DNA from: Planctomycetaceae bacterium
Lineage (GTDB): Bacteria; Planctomycetota; Planctomycetia; Pirellulales; Pirellulaceae
NCBI GenBank assembly: GCA_007127095.1
Contig: SKZY01000018.1
Location: 1 to 45,313, forward strand
DNA: 45,313 bases
Direction: 5' to 3'
This document shows positions 27,740-37,170 of this stretch, piece by piece. Numbering within the stretch: position 1 is the first letter of the stretch; each line of letters opens with the position of its first letter. The notes below the pieces were generated by a model, which made no database searches, had not been told where the DNA came from, and saw only the letters and a program-made list of their open reading frames with translations. A program made the translations under genes and the position numbers.

Positions 27740-27893
27740 TGCCAAACCTTGCTGATGTATCGATTCAACCCCTTCAATCCTTCGGTTCAGATGAATCGGT
27801 ACTGCATCCGCAAGTCGTCGGAAGCGTTCCTTGAGCAACGCTTGATGACGCTGGTAATGGTCACGCGGTTTGTAACGGTTGGAACACCAATGT

Positions 27894-29831
27894 TTACCGC
27901 TCGGTCGCGTCGTCGCCAACGATCTCCGACTTCAAACGCTTCAGCAGGCGAGGGACATAGCTGGCATACCGACCGTCAGGAGAAGGTCCTTCGGATGGTA
28001 GTTCACCAACCTTCGCGACCTGCTGCGGCTTCAATGAATCAGCGATCGTCTCCAACGAAGCCAAAGCTGCCATCGCCGTGAAGAGATCGTGGGAATGCCA
28101 ATCGGCCAATCCGAGCAAGCTGGCGATCGCGTCGTTTCGCCGCTGTCCGTCAGCAAACCTCGCCTCCACTTCCGCCGCAATGACACGAACCGCCGTCGAT
28201 TCATCGTCGTGCAGTCGTCGCCACAGCGCTGCCGGTTGGGCGGCGACAATCGTCTCACCACGCATCTGCAACCCCAGTGCACCCCAGTACCTGAGCACCG
28301 CATTCGGGGATTCAGTCAATTCCACCAATTGGTCAAGCGTCTCCGCTGACGTGTCGTCGATCTGCGACGCCAATTCGGCGGCGTTCATGATCTTCTCAAG
28401 TGGATAAGCTTGGTCGTCGCGAGCGAACTCATAGGGAGTGATGCCGTCGATCGTCCTGGCCCGTTCAGCTTCGGGCATAAACCCCAGGTCGCGAGTGCGA
28501 ATGAGATGTTCGCGGTTGGCTAGCCGAAATTGCTCGAGAATGCTCTGGTGCTCCGGCGATCCGGCCAAGTTGTCGACTTCGTCCGGGTCAACGTGCAGGT
28601 CGTAAAGCTCCTCGGGATCCTTCGGTACGTCCCAAAACCTCGATTGGGCAGCGTTCAATTCACCGGCATCAAAAAGCGCTCGCCAGTGTCGTGTCGTCGG
28701 CGTTTCCATCTGGTAGGAGACATGCTGGCCTTGGGACAGATGTGGCATGTAGTTCCTCAGATAGACATAGCGGCCGTCGGTCACACTGCGGACCAGGTCG
28801 ACACGCTCGTCCATTCGGCCTCGAAAGCCGTACAAATACCGAGGCGATTCGGTCGCATAGCGGCCCAAGAACGCATGCCCTTGCATCCAAGACGGCGGTT
28901 CGATGCCGGCCAAGCTGAGCATCGTGGGGGCGAAATCGATGAACCCGACGGCCGTATCGCTATGGCCACCGGCGGAATAATCGGCCGGTCGCAAATGAGC
29001 AAACGCTTCAGGGATATAGACGATCAACGGCACTCGCAGCCCCGAATCCGATGGCCAACGCTTACCCCTGGGCATTCCCGTGCCGTGATCGCCCCAATAA
29101 AAGACGATCGTCGACTCGGCCAAACCGGCCTTTTCGAGCGTCTGTAGGTGGCGTCCGGCGATTTCGTCAGCCGCCGTTACGGTGTCGTAGTAGATCGCCC
29201 AGTCACGACGTACGAGCGGCGTATCGGGATGGTAGGCGGGAACGGGAGCAGCCGCGGGATCGTGTTGCGGCTCACCCTTGAAATTTCGGATCGCGCTTTC
29301 GTGGCTGACCGTGGAATTAAAGACCGCGAAGAACGGTTGATCAGCGGAACGATTTTTGTAATGGGCCTGCCGTGACGATTCGTCCCACAGCCCCGACGGC
29401 ATCGGCAAGTTGTAGTCGGTCTTGCTGTTATTCGTGCAGTAATAACCGGCTCTCCGCAGGATCTCAGGAAACATCTCGGTTCCCGGTGGCATCGCGACCA
29501 TGCTTCGCATGTGCTCCGCCCCCAAACTCGGCGGGTAGATCCCAGAAATGATCGTCGTCCTGGCCGGCGCGCAGACCGGCGCCGTCGACCAGACGTTGCG
29601 ATAGAGCAATCCTCGGGCGGCCAACGCATCGACATTGGGTGTATCGGCATAGCGGTCGCCGTAGCAGCCCATCTCTTGACCGTGGTCCTCACTCGAAATC
29701 CACAATACGTTCGGCAGCCCAGGATCGTCAGCACGAGCCACACCGGGGCGGACCGACGGCAAGCCGATCGTGAACAGAATTACCCAGGGCAGCAGAGCCC
29801 ACGAGCCATGGGAAAATCGTCGAAAGGTCAT
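27894..29831 (-). CDS. Exported type I (formylglycine) sulfatase
   Basis: The protein (645 residues) has an N-terminal signal peptide ending near ARA, then a sulfatase domain (about 38-430). Seen are the metal-binding SEDHGQEMGCYGD, the signature CAPARTTIISGIYP near residue 86, whose cysteine is turned into formylglycine, and WGDHGTGMPRGKRWPSDSGLRVPLIVYIPE with further metal and sulfate ligands. The last 180 residues (from about 460) look like HEAT-type helical repeats (AVLRYWGALGLQMRG, STAVRVIAAEVEARFADG), a common extension in planctomycete sulfatases. It probably removes sulfate from a marine polysaccharide or glycosaminoglycan; the substrate cannot be told. An anaerobic or FGE-type maturase is not in the window. 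Confidence 0.93.
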   Translation of the reverse strand: MTFRRFSHGSWALLPWVILFTIGLPSVRPGVARADDPGLPNVLWISSEDHGQEMGCYGDRYADTPNVDALAARGLLYRNVWSTAPVCAPARTTIISGIYPPSLGAEHMRSMVAMPPGTEMFPEILRRAGYYCTNNSKTDYNLPMPSGLWDESSRQAHYKNRSADQPFFAVFNSTVSHESAIRNFKGEPQHDPAAAPVPAYHPDTPLVRRDWAIYYDTVTAADEIAGRHLQTLEKAGLAESTIVFYWGDHGTGMPRGKRWPSDSGLRVPLIVYIPEAFAHLRPADYSAGGHSDTAVGFIDFAPTMLSLAGIEPPSWMQGHAFLGRYATESPRYLYGFRGRMDERVDLVRSVTDGRYVYLRNYMPHLSQGQHVSYQMETPTTRHWRALFDAGELNAAQSRFWDVPKDPEELYDLHVDPDEVDNLAGSPEHQSILEQFRLANREHLIRTRDLGFMPEAERARTIDGITPYEFARDDQAYPLEKIMNAAELASQIDDTSAETLDQLVELTESPNAVLRYWGALGLQMRGETIVAAQPAALWRRLHDDESTAVRVIAAEVEARFADGQRRNDAIASLLGLADWHSHDLFTAMAALASLETIADSLKPQQVAKVGELPSEGPSPDGRYASYVPRLLKRLKSEIVGDDATER

Positions 29832-30022
29832 GATTCTCAGTGGGGGATGAGGTTTGATCGGAGCGAATACGTCGCGCCGGAAGCGAACTCCAGTCGACGC
29901 AAACGCTCGATTCTAAGCGAAAGCCGAACGTTCCGCTCCCACTCCTCGTCCCCTCCTGGCGATCCACGCTCTGCCGCGAAGCTACCGTCGCCAGTCGGTA
30001 GCCGATCGCTGGCTTGTGGCGG

Positions 30023-31447
30023 TTACGACTCGTATTCGATTCTGCCGTGCCGCTCAGCGCGACTGATCCGGTCGAGGCTATGCAGGCCGGCGAGCACGAA
30101 CTCGACACAACTGGCTCGGACCGCTTCGTCTTCGCTGGCGTTGACCTCGAAGGCCTTGTCCCAGGCCGCCGGAACCCGTTTCAATCGTTCGGCGTAGACT
30201 CGGCTCGGCAGCAGATCACCCACTTCGACCCGGACTCCCTTGCGAAAGATCTCGGCGATTTCCGCCAATCCGTGCTCTTCGATGTACTCACTGAACACCA
30301 CTTGAATCGCCTGAGCGACGACACTGTCGATCACCTGTCGTTCGGACATCTGGTGGCTGCCCATCAGGTCGAGTTCCAATTTTCCCAGCGAACTGCTGTG
30401 GCTGTGGCCGAGATCGCTGATCCGCGGTACCGCTGGCCGTTCGCCCAGCAACACACCGCGCCGACGTGCCGAAGCGACCAGCGTGCGAAAGTTGGCCAGC
30501 GAGAATCTGGCCGAAACGCCCGACGCTTGGTCGACGTACTTACTACGACGGGCCTGATTGGTGATCTCTTCGATGACCTGATACATGAAATACGGAACCG
30601 CGACGGGGAAATCTCCTCCCAGATCGTCACCGACCTCCTGCTTCAATATCGCGATCCCCTGATCGCGTTCGGCCGGGTAATGCGTCTGAACCGTAGTCCC
30701 GATGCGGTCCTTCAACTGGGGAATGACCTTCCCCGACCGATTGTAAGTCGACGGATTTGCCGAAAATAAGATCACCACGTCGAGGTCGAAGCGGATCGGA
30801 TAGCCACGGATCTGGACGTCTCGCTCCTCTAAAATGTTGAATAGCCCGACTTGCACCAAGTCATCGAGTTCGGGCAATTCGTTCATCGCGAAAATGCCAC
30901 GGTGCATCCGCGGGATCAGACCGAACGACAATGCCTCTTCGGCACCCATGCTGACGCCACCGGTCAATTTTGCCGGATCGATTTCTCCGATGATGTCGGC
31001 GAACTTCGTGCCCGGACTGAGCCTTTCTGCATAGCGGTCCCGCCGATTCCACCAGGCGATCGGGATCTCTTCCGGCGGCAGCTTGGCGACCAACTCCCGG
31101 CCGAGGCGAGAGATCGGCCGGGCGGGGTCTTCGTGAACCGGCAATTCGGGATGATCGATATACGGTGTCCACTCATCGAGAAAGCGGGTCAGCAGCCGCA
31201 TGATCCGACTTTTGGCTTGTCCCTTCTCACCGAGAAACAGGATGTCGTGTTCCGCCAAAATCGCCAAGATGATTTCGGGAATGACGGTGTGGTCATACCC
31301 CACGATCCCAGGAAACAGCGCCTCACCGTCAGCGAGCGACCGCAATAAATTGTCTCGCATCTCCCGCTTGACGCTGCGGCTCGTCCAACCGCTATCGAGC
31401 AATTCCCGCAGGGTGGTTGCGGCGGGGGGAGCCGTCGAGCCTGTCAT
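30023..31447 (-). CDS. MoxR/ChlI-like AAA+ ATPase
   Basis: The protein (474 residues) is an AAA+ ATPase of the helix-2-insert clade that includes Mg-chelatase subunit I and MoxR. Visible are the Walker A-type [11 protein letters not shown] near residue 80, an insert with [11 protein letters not shown], a Walker B-like [12 protein letters not shown], sensor-like [27 protein letters not shown] and a helical lid with [17 protein letters not shown]. It is longer than MoxR and has about 170 extra C-terminal residues. Such ATPases normally act with a von Willebrand factor A partner; none is adjacent. The ATG at 31447 (MTGSTAPP) is chosen over a frame opening at 31540, which would run into the tandem repeats. 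The target is unknown. Confidence 0.88.
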   Translation of the reverse strand: MTGSTAPPAATTLRELLDSGWTSRSVKREMRDNLLRSLADGEALFPGIVGYDHTVIPEIILAILAEHDILFLGEKGQAKSRIMRLLTRFLDEWTPYIDHPELPVHEDPARPISRLGRELVAKLPPEEIPIAWWNRRDRYAERLSPGTKFADIIGEIDPAKLTGGVSMGAEEALSFGLIPRMHRGIFAMNELPELDDLVQVGLFNILEERDVQIRGYPIRFDLDVVILFSANPSTYNRSGKVIPQLKDRIGTTVQTHYPAERDQGIAILKQEVGDDLGGDFPVAVPYFMYQVIEEITNQARRSKYVDQASGVSARFSLANFRTLVASARRRGVLLGERPAVPRISDLGHSHSSSLGKLELDLMGSHQMSERQVIDSVVAQAIQVVFSEYIEEHGLAEIAEIFRKGVRVEVGDLLPSRVYAERLKRVPAAWDKAFEVNASEDEAVRASCVEFVLAGLHSLDRISRAERHGRIEYES

Positions 31448-31523
31448 GCCAATTCCGTGTTTGAGTGATTCGTTGCTAGCGGTGAAAATCCGCAATCGAT
31501 TGTAGCGGAGCGGCCAAGCCGTG

Positions 31524-31583
31524 CCCGAGTACTCATCCACCGACCCGAGTACTCGTCCACCGACCCGAGTACTCGTCCACCGA
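31524..31583. repeat. Three 20-bp tandem repeats with palindromic core
   Basis: The unit CCCGAGTACTC(A/G)TCCACCGA is present three times, with one A/G difference in the first copy. Each unit holds the eight-base palindrome GAGTACTC, so the palindromes recur every 20 bases, close to two helical turns. The repeats lie between the moaA stop and the start of the AAA+ ATPase gene, upstream of the latter. They could be protein binding sites or only a slippage product. Confidence 0.9.
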
Positions 31584-31595
31584 CCCGCGATCGCT

Positions 31596-32738
31596 TCAAC
31601 CGCCGATTTGGAACATCGAGCGTTCCGGCTGCACGAATCCCGGCCGACTGATCAGGTGGCCGAGTTCCTTGGCTGCGACCGCCGCACGGACCTGCCGCAG
31701 CAATTCCGCGTCGCTATGGCCGTCTCGGAGCAGACGTTTTAGCCCCCATTCGCGCTGCGAGAACAGGCAATTGCGGATCGTCCCGTCGGCGGTCAAACGC
31801 AACCGATCGCAGGCGCCGCAGAACGGTGCGGTCACCGGCCGGATCAGTCCGACCCGCGGCAGCCTACCGGTCGCATCGGCTGCGACGTCAACCAGTTCAA
31901 AATCTCGCGCCGGTTGTGACTCCTGCGGCGGTGCAACGGGCCGCAGTTCGCCGAAGCGAGCCCGCAGGCGGGCCAGGATTTCCTCCCCGCTCAAAACCTG
32001 GGAACGGTCCCAGCGGCGTTCGGCGTCCAGCGGCATGTACTCGATGAACCGCATCGTCAGCGAACGCGATGTGGCGAACTCGACCAACGGAGTGATCTCC
32101 GCTTCCGTCAAGTCGCGGATGGCCAGTGCGTTCAGCCGGATCGATTCGAATCCGGCCGCGATCGCGGCGTCGATCCCGTCCAGGACTCGGCCGATCCCTG
32201 CCCGCCGCGTGATCCGACGAAAGGTCGCTTCGTTGAGCGTATCGAGGCTGATATTGAGCCTCTTCAGTCCGGCTTCGCGAAGCGGTGCGGCGAAACGTGG
32301 CAACAGGATCGCGTTGGTTGTCATCGCCAGGTCCTCGACGCCCTCGATCTGCGACAGCATCTCGACCAACTTCGGAAGGTCGCGACGAACCAACGGCTCA
32401 CCTCCCGTCAGTCGCACGTCTCGGATACCGACCGCTGCCAGGATCGAAACGACGCGGGCGATCTCTTCAAATGTCAACACCTCATCGTGAGCGACGAAGC
32501 TGACATCCTCCTCAGGCATGCAATAGAAGCAGCGGATGTTGCAGCGATCGGTCACGCTGATCCGCAAACTTCGATGAACCCGCCCGTGACCATCGATCAG
32601 CCGATCGCTCGCTAGCGGAGTGGTCGCACGCGTCAAATCGTCGCAGTGCTGCAACTCGGCAACCGCGGCACGACCCACGTTCTGAGGTGGCGTGGACGAG
32701 CGATCGGAGTCGTCGGGACGGTGCGTTGGGACAGGCAT
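31596..32738 (-). CDS. moaA: GTP 3',8-cyclase MoaA (molybdopterin synthesis)
   Basis: MoaA is a radical-SAM enzyme that converts GTP to 3',8-cyclo-7,8-dihydro-GTP, the first step of molybdenum cofactor synthesis in the cytoplasm. The protein (380 residues) has the radical-SAM cluster motif CNIRCFYC near residue 68, [16 protein letters not shown], the second cluster motif with [20 protein letters not shown] near 305, and the C-terminal GG needed for activity. A 60-residue N-terminal extension before [14 protein letters not shown] is longer than usual. MoaC and other partners are not nearby. It is divergent from the V-type ATPase operon, with about 130 bases between the starts. Confidence 0.95.
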   Translation of the reverse strand: MPVPTHRPDDSDRSSTPPQNVGRAAVAELQHCDDLTRATTPLASDRLIDGHGRVHRSLRISVTDRCNIRCFYCMPEEDVSFVAHDEVLTFEEIARVVSILAAVGIRDVRLTGGEPLVRRDLPKLVEMLSQIEGVEDLAMTTNAILLPRFAAPLREAGLKRLNISLDTLNEATFRRITRRAGIGRVLDGIDAAIAAGFESIRLNALAIRDLTEAEITPLVEFATSRSLTMRFIEYMPLDAERRWDRSQVLSGEEILARLRARFGELRPVAPPQESQPARDFELVDVAADATGRLPRVGLIRPVTAPFCGACDRLRLTADGTIRNCLFSQREWGLKRLLRDGHSDAELLRQVRAAVAAKELGHLISRPGFVQPERSMFQIGG

Positions 32739-32872
32739 GAAGCGATTGAGCAGAATCGAGAATCAGACGCCGGGTTAACGAGAAATTCGTCACCCGCACC
32801 CTTGTCAGCCGGCGACTAATTCCCGACAGTGCGGGTTAATTCGACAGTCGTCAAGGCAAGAGCGTTCCTACC

Positions 32873-34225
32873 ATGATCCCAGACCTGCTGCTGCATACCA
32901 AGGTCATCTCGATCGTCGGCGATATTTTGACGGTCCGCGCTCTCGACGTTGGATTGGGAGAATTGGCGGTCGTCGAAGGCGGCGAAGACGAATCTTCGCT
33001 CGCTCAAGTTACCGAAATCAGCGAAGATCGCGTCTCGCTACAGGTCTTCACCGGCGGCAAAGGCTTGACCACCGACGCCCGCGTCCGGTTCCTCGGCCAC
33101 CCCACCCAAGTCGCCTATTCGCCGAATATCCTCGGCCGGATTTTCAACGGGGTAGGACAACCGATCGACGGCGGCCCAGAACTCTCCGACCAACCACGGA
33201 TCGATATCGGTGGCCCCTCGGTCAACCCGACGTTACGGATCGTGCCCAAACACATGATCGAGACCAAGGTCCCGATGATCGATGTGTTCAATTGCCTGGT
33301 CGAAAGCCAGAAAATCCCGATTTTTTCGATCGCTGGCGAGCCATACAATAAGCTGCTGGCTCGCGTCGGAATCCAAGCCGACGCCGATATCGTCGTGTTT
33401 TGCGGACTCGGCTTGATCTTCGATGAGTTTCATTTCTTCCGCACGATGTTTGAAGACGAGGGGATGCTGCCGCGGACTGTGATGTTCGCCAACCTCGCCT
33501 CGGATCCGATCGTCGAACGCTTGATGGCCCCCGATCTGGCATTGAAGGTCGCCGAACGTTTCGCCGTCGAGGAGGGCAAACGCGTTTTGGTTTTGATCTC
33601 CGATATGACCGCCTTTGCCGACGCTTTGAAAGAGATCGGCGTGGCGATGGAACGGGTCCCTTCCAACCGCGGCTACATGGGGGACCTCTACAGCCAACTC
33701 GCGTCTCGGTACGAGCGGGCTTGTGACTACAAAGGTGCCGGTTCGGTTACTCTGTTAGCCGTGACGACGATGCCGGGCAACGACGTCACGCACCCCGTCC
33801 CCGATAACACCGGCTATATCACCGAGGGACAGTTCTATCTGCATAACGGAATGATCGATCCCTTCGGCTCGCTCTCGCGACTCAAACAACAGGTCGTCGG
33901 GACGGTCACGCGGGAAGACCATCCGCAAGTGATGAATACGATGATCCGGCTCTTCTCCGGGGCTCGCGACGCACAGAAAAAGCAACAGATGGCTTTCGAC
34001 CTGTCACCTTTTGATGACAAGTTGTTGAAGTTCGGCGAGCTGTTCACCAAACGGTTCATGGACATCGACGTCTCGATGACGCTCAACGAGGCGTTGGACG
34101 CCTGCTGGCAGACGATGGCCGAATGCTTCGAACCCCAGGAATTGCTGATGCGGGATCAACTGATCGAGCGTTACTATCCCAAAGGCGTCAACCGGGGTGT
34201 GAGCGATGTCAGTCGCACTCAATAA
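32873..34225 (+). CDS. ntpB: V/A-type ATPase subunit B
   Basis: This is the non-catalytic nucleotide-binding subunit of the A3B3 head. The protein (450 residues) shows the family pattern throughout: GRIFNGVGQPIDGGP, NPTLRIVPKHMIETKVPMIDVFNCLVESQKIPIFS, FDEFHFFRTMFEDEG, VPSNRGYMGDLYSQLASRYERA, TMPGNDVTHPVPDNTGYITEGQFYL and SLSRLKQQVVG. As expected for B, the P-loop is replaced (FSIAGEPYNKL). It is the first gene of the operon; the next gene (D) overlaps its end by 20 bases. The promoter must lie in the 134 bases shared with moaA. Confidence 0.96.
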   Translation: MIPDLLLHTKVISIVGDILTVRALDVGLGELAVVEGGEDESSLAQVTEISEDRVSLQVFTGGKGLTTDARVRFLGHPTQVAYSPNILGRIFNGVGQPIDGGPELSDQPRIDIGGPSVNPTLRIVPKHMIETKVPMIDVFNCLVESQKIPIFSIAGEPYNKLLARVGIQADADIVVFCGLGLIFDEFHFFRTMFEDEGMLPRTVMFANLASDPIVERLMAPDLALKVAERFAVEEGKRVLVLISDMTAFADALKEIGVAMERVPSNRGYMGDLYSQLASRYERACDYKGAGSVTLLAVTTMPGNDVTHPVPDNTGYITEGQFYLHNGMIDPFGSLSRLKQQVVGTVTREDHPQVMNTMIRLFSGARDAQKKQQMAFDLSPFDDKLLKFGELFTKRFMDIDVSMTLNEALDACWQTMAECFEPQELLMRDQLIERYYPKGVNRGVSDVSRTQ

Positions 34226-34811
34226 GACCTCGCTTAAACAGCAGCGTGATCAGGCGAAGACGTTCAAGCAATTCCTCCCTTCGCTCGATCTCAAACGGCA
34301 ACAGTTGCTAGCGGCCCTGAAAGCCGCCCGCAAGGAACTCGATCGAGTCGAAAACGAGATTTCGGCATTGCATGTCGGTCTCGATCCGCTCTACCCACTG
34401 CTCGGCAGCACGACGATCCCGACCGTGAAGGTATCGCGGTTGGTGCATGTGAAAAGCGTCCAGATCGAATCGGAGAACGTCGTCGGTACCCGTCTGCCGG
34501 TGGTCCGTGAGATCGAATTTCAGATCGAACCTTACTCCACCCTAGCGACGCCGTTCTGGGTTGACCATTTGATCGATTCCTTGCAGCGACTAGCCCGTTT
34601 GAGGGTCGAGCACGAAGTCGGAAAAAAACGGGTCGAGATGTTGGCGTTGGCCGCCCGCCGAATCACGCAGCGGGTCAACCTGTTCGAAAAGGTACTGATC
34701 CCACAGGCCGAGCAGAATATCCGCCGTATCGTCATTTTTCTCTCCGACCAGGAACGGGCCGCGGTGGTCCGATCCAAGATTTCGAAAAGCAAGCACTCGG
34801 CTGACGCCTGA
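34206..34811 (+). CDS. ntpD: V/A-type ATPase subunit D (central stalk)
   Basis: Subunit D is the rotor shaft inside the A3B3 head. The protein (201 residues) is of normal length and is built from two long helices: an N-terminal one with LNKTSLKQQRDQAKTFKQFLPSLDLKRQQLL and a C-terminal one with RRITQRVNLFEKVLIPQAEQNIRRIVIFLSDQERAAVVRSKISK, the hallmark of the family. The ATG lies inside the end of the B gene, so translation is probably coupled. No F subunit gene follows, although F normally pairs with D. Confidence 0.95.
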   Translation: MSVALNKTSLKQQRDQAKTFKQFLPSLDLKRQQLLAALKAARKELDRVENEISALHVGLDPLYPLLGSTTIPTVKVSRLVHVKSVQIESENVVGTRLPVVREIEFQIEPYSTLATPFWVDHLIDSLQRLARLRVEHEVGKKRVEMLALAARRITQRVNLFEKVLIPQAEQNIRRIVIFLSDQERAAVVRSKISKSKHSADA

Positions 34812-34827
34812 CCCGGTCGCCTCGCTC

Positions 34828-36690
34828 ATGGCCATTGTTAAATTATCAAAAGTCACCCTGTTGGGGTGCCAGGATCAGCGGGACGAGGTCCTCCGCGGCT
34901 TGCAGTCGTTGGGATGCCTTCACCTGGTCGATTTGCACGGGGCGATCAAGGCGGAGCAGTGGGAAGATCAGGCACGAAGCGAGGTCCACGACGCGATCAA
35001 GTATCTGGCGGCCTGTCCCGATCAACGCCCCGCGGCCACTCACGATTCCGAGTACGACCGAGTTCGGGTGACCAGGCGGACGCTGATCAACCGGCGGGCT
35101 CACGAAGACTTGCTCGAAGAACGTGAGAAGTTGACCCGGGCGATCGCGGCGACCGCCCCTTGGGGTGATTTTCGCATCCCCGACCCCGAAACGCTCGGCG
35201 GTTTACAACTCTGGCTCTATCGAATCCGCCACCGCGACGTCGAACAACTCGTCGGTTCGGAGTTTCCCTGGGAAATCGTCTCCAGTACCAGTCGTTACGA
35301 CCACGTCGTGGTGATCAGCCGCCAGCAGCCGATCGGGGTCCCGGGGCGACCGGTGAAGCTCGATCCACGTTCCCGCAGCGAACTCCGGGAACGGCTCGAA
35401 GAGGTCGATCGGTTGCTCGAACGACTCGACCTCGAACGGATCTCGCTGACCCGCTGGATCGGTCGCCTTTCGGCTGACATGCAAGTGGCCGATGACGACC
35501 GCCGGTTGGGTGTCGCCGCCGATCACATGCTGAACGAGGGTCCGATTTTCGCCCTGCGAGGCTGGGCACCAGAATCGACCTTGCCCGAACTTGAGCGGTT
35601 TGCCAAACAGCACCGATTGGCGTTGACCATCGATCCGCCCGAGCTGACCGACTCGCCGCCGACGCTGCTGAAGAACCCGACCGCGGTCGCCGGCGCCGAG
35701 GGGGCAGTGACGTTTTACATGACCCCGAGCTATTCGGCTTGGGATCCGACCTGGCTGATGTACGGCTCGTTCTCGCTGTTTTTCGCCATGATCATGGCAG
35801 ACGCCGGCTACGGGATCCTGCTGGCCATCGTCTTGGCGGCGTTTTGGGGCAGACTCGAAAGCTCTGAGAACGGTCGTCGGATGCGCGGGCTGTTGATCGC
35901 CATCGTCGCCATGACCATCGGCTACGGCGTCTTGATCGGCAGTTATTTTGGCTCCGCGCCACCGACCGGCTCGCTGCCCGACCTGCTGGTCTGGAAACGA
36001 GGCGACAGCTCGATCATGAACGACCAGCCGTCGATGATGCTGCTGGCCGCCGCGATCGGCGTCTTTCATTTGATGATCGCCAATTTGATCAGCGGTTGGA
36101 ATCGGCTCGGCAGTTCACGCGCCTTGGGCTACGTCGGTTGGGCCGTGGCGCTGCTCGGCGGCCTGGTGATGGCGATCGCCAAACTCCGCGAACCGCCGCT
36201 GGTGGGCTGGCTGGCCGAAAAACTCGGCACCGCTGCCGAGACGCTCGGCGGGTCGTTGTGGCAATTCGGCATCGCCGGACTGGCGACCGGCCTCGGGCTG
36301 GTGTTTCTGTTCTCCAGCGACCGTCCGTTCTTTTCGTCACGGCCGCAGGATTGGTTGTGGCGTCCACTCGAAGGGCTGATGGGGCTGACGAATATCTCAA
36401 AAGCGTTCGGCGATTCGCTGAGCTACCTCAGGTTGTTCGCGCTTGGGCTGGCGAGTGCGAAATTGGCCGTTACCTTTAATGGTTTGGCCGCTGACGCGAT
36501 GGAAATCTCGGGGGTCGGAATCTTGGTCGGGTCGTTGATCTTTCTCGCCGGTCACGCGTTGAACCTCGCGCTCGGGATCGTCGGCGGCGTCGTCCACGGC
36601 TTACGTTTGAACTGCATCGAATTTTTTAGTTGGTCCCTGACGGACGAGGGATATCCGTTTCGCGCATTTTGCAAAAAGGCAGATCGTTGA
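34828..36690 (+). CDS. ntpI: V/A-type ATPase subunit I (membrane subunit a)
   Basis: The protein (620 residues) is the stator membrane subunit with the ion half-channels. The N-terminal half (to about residue 300) is soluble and rich in charged helices; the C-terminal half has about seven membrane segments, starting near SAWDPTWLMYGSFSLFFAMIMADAGYGILLAIVL. Helix 7 keeps the essential arginine in SLSYLRLFALGLASAKLA, and the end HGLRLNCIEFFSWSLTDEGYPFRAF matches the family. Its stop codon overlaps the ATG of the K gene as TGATG, indicating translational coupling. Confidence 0.95.
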   Translation: MAIVKLSKVTLLGCQDQRDEVLRGLQSLGCLHLVDLHGAIKAEQWEDQARSEVHDAIKYLAACPDQRPAATHDSEYDRVRVTRRTLINRRAHEDLLEEREKLTRAIAATAPWGDFRIPDPETLGGLQLWLYRIRHRDVEQLVGSEFPWEIVSSTSRYDHVVVISRQQPIGVPGRPVKLDPRSRSELRERLEEVDRLLERLDLERISLTRWIGRLSADMQVADDDRRLGVAADHMLNEGPIFALRGWAPESTLPELERFAKQHRLALTIDPPELTDSPPTLLKNPTAVAGAEGAVTFYMTPSYSAWDPTWLMYGSFSLFFAMIMADAGYGILLAIVLAAFWGRLESSENGRRMRGLLIAIVAMTIGYGVLIGSYFGSAPPTGSLPDLLVWKRGDSSIMNDQPSMMLLAAAIGVFHLMIANLISGWNRLGSSRALGYVGWAVALLGGLVMAIAKLREPPLVGWLAEKLGTAAETLGGSLWQFGIAGLATGLGLVFLFSSDRPFFSSRPQDWLWRPLEGLMGLTNISKAFGDSLSYLRLFALGLASAKLAVTFNGLAADAMEISGVGILVGSLIFLAGHALNLALGIVGGVVHGLRLNCIEFFSWSLTDEGYPFRAFCKKADR

Positions 36691-37163
36691 TGGGTGATTC
36701 ATTTTGGCTGATGCTCGGTTGGGCCGGCATCTATGCCCCGCTCGCGTTGGGGGCGATCGGCAGTATTCTCGGTTGTAGCGCCGCCGGTCAGGCTGCCTGC
36801 GGAGCGATGCTGGACGTCGAGTCGGGTTACGGCCGACTGGTCGGGTTGTCGGCATTGCCGTCATCCCAAACGATTTATGGCATCGTCGTCATGCTGTCGC
36901 TCAACCGTGAGGTCAGCGTGACATCGGCGCCCGGGCTGTTCGCCATCGGCGTGCTCTGCGGCGTCGCGCTGCTCTTCAGCGGTTGGTACCAGGGCAAGTG
37001 TTGTGCTTCGGCGGTCCACGCGACCAAGAACAAGCCCGAAATCTTCGGTCTCTCCGCCGCCCCGGCTGCGATCGTCGAAGGCTTCGCCGTGTTCGCGTTC
37101 ATTTTTGCCCTGATCGTCGCTGGCGGGTTGCCCGAGGCGGCAGCCGTTGTGGGAGTAGGCTGA
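36690..37163 (+). CDS. ntpK: V/A-type ATPase proteolipid subunit K
   Basis: Subunit K forms the rotor ring that carries the ions. The protein (157 residues) has four hydrophobic helices, a fused double hairpin of the NtpK size. Helix 2 has LPSSQTIYG, helix 3 ends SGWYQGK and helix 4 has AIVEGFAVF; these line up with the Leu61, Thr64, Gln65, Gln110 and Glu139 that bind Na+ in Enterococcus hirae NtpK, with Ser in place of Thr64. Only the second hairpin carries the carboxylate. Na+ transport is therefore plausible but inferred. The ATG is chosen because it overlaps the I stop as TGATG; an in-frame GTG/ATG-like start at 36630 lies inside the I gene. Confidence 0.93.
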   Translation: MGDSFWLMLGWAGIYAPLALGAIGSILGCSAAGQAACGAMLDVESGYGRLVGLSALPSSQTIYGIVVMLSLNREVSVTSAPGLFAIGVLCGVALLFSGWYQGKCCASAVHATKNKPEIFGLSAAPAAIVEGFAVFAFIFALIVAGGLPEAAAVVGVG

Positions 37164-37170
37164 GTTTACC

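Noticed and set aside
27740-27919. Longer N-terminus for the TolC-like gene, overlapping the sulfatase gene
   Set aside because: The extension precedes a perfect lipoprotein signal peptide and would make it internal; the ATG at 27739 fits better.
32140-32165. GATTCGAATCC, a tRNA T-loop-like string
   Set aside because: It lies in frame inside moaA and no cloverleaf can be drawn around it.
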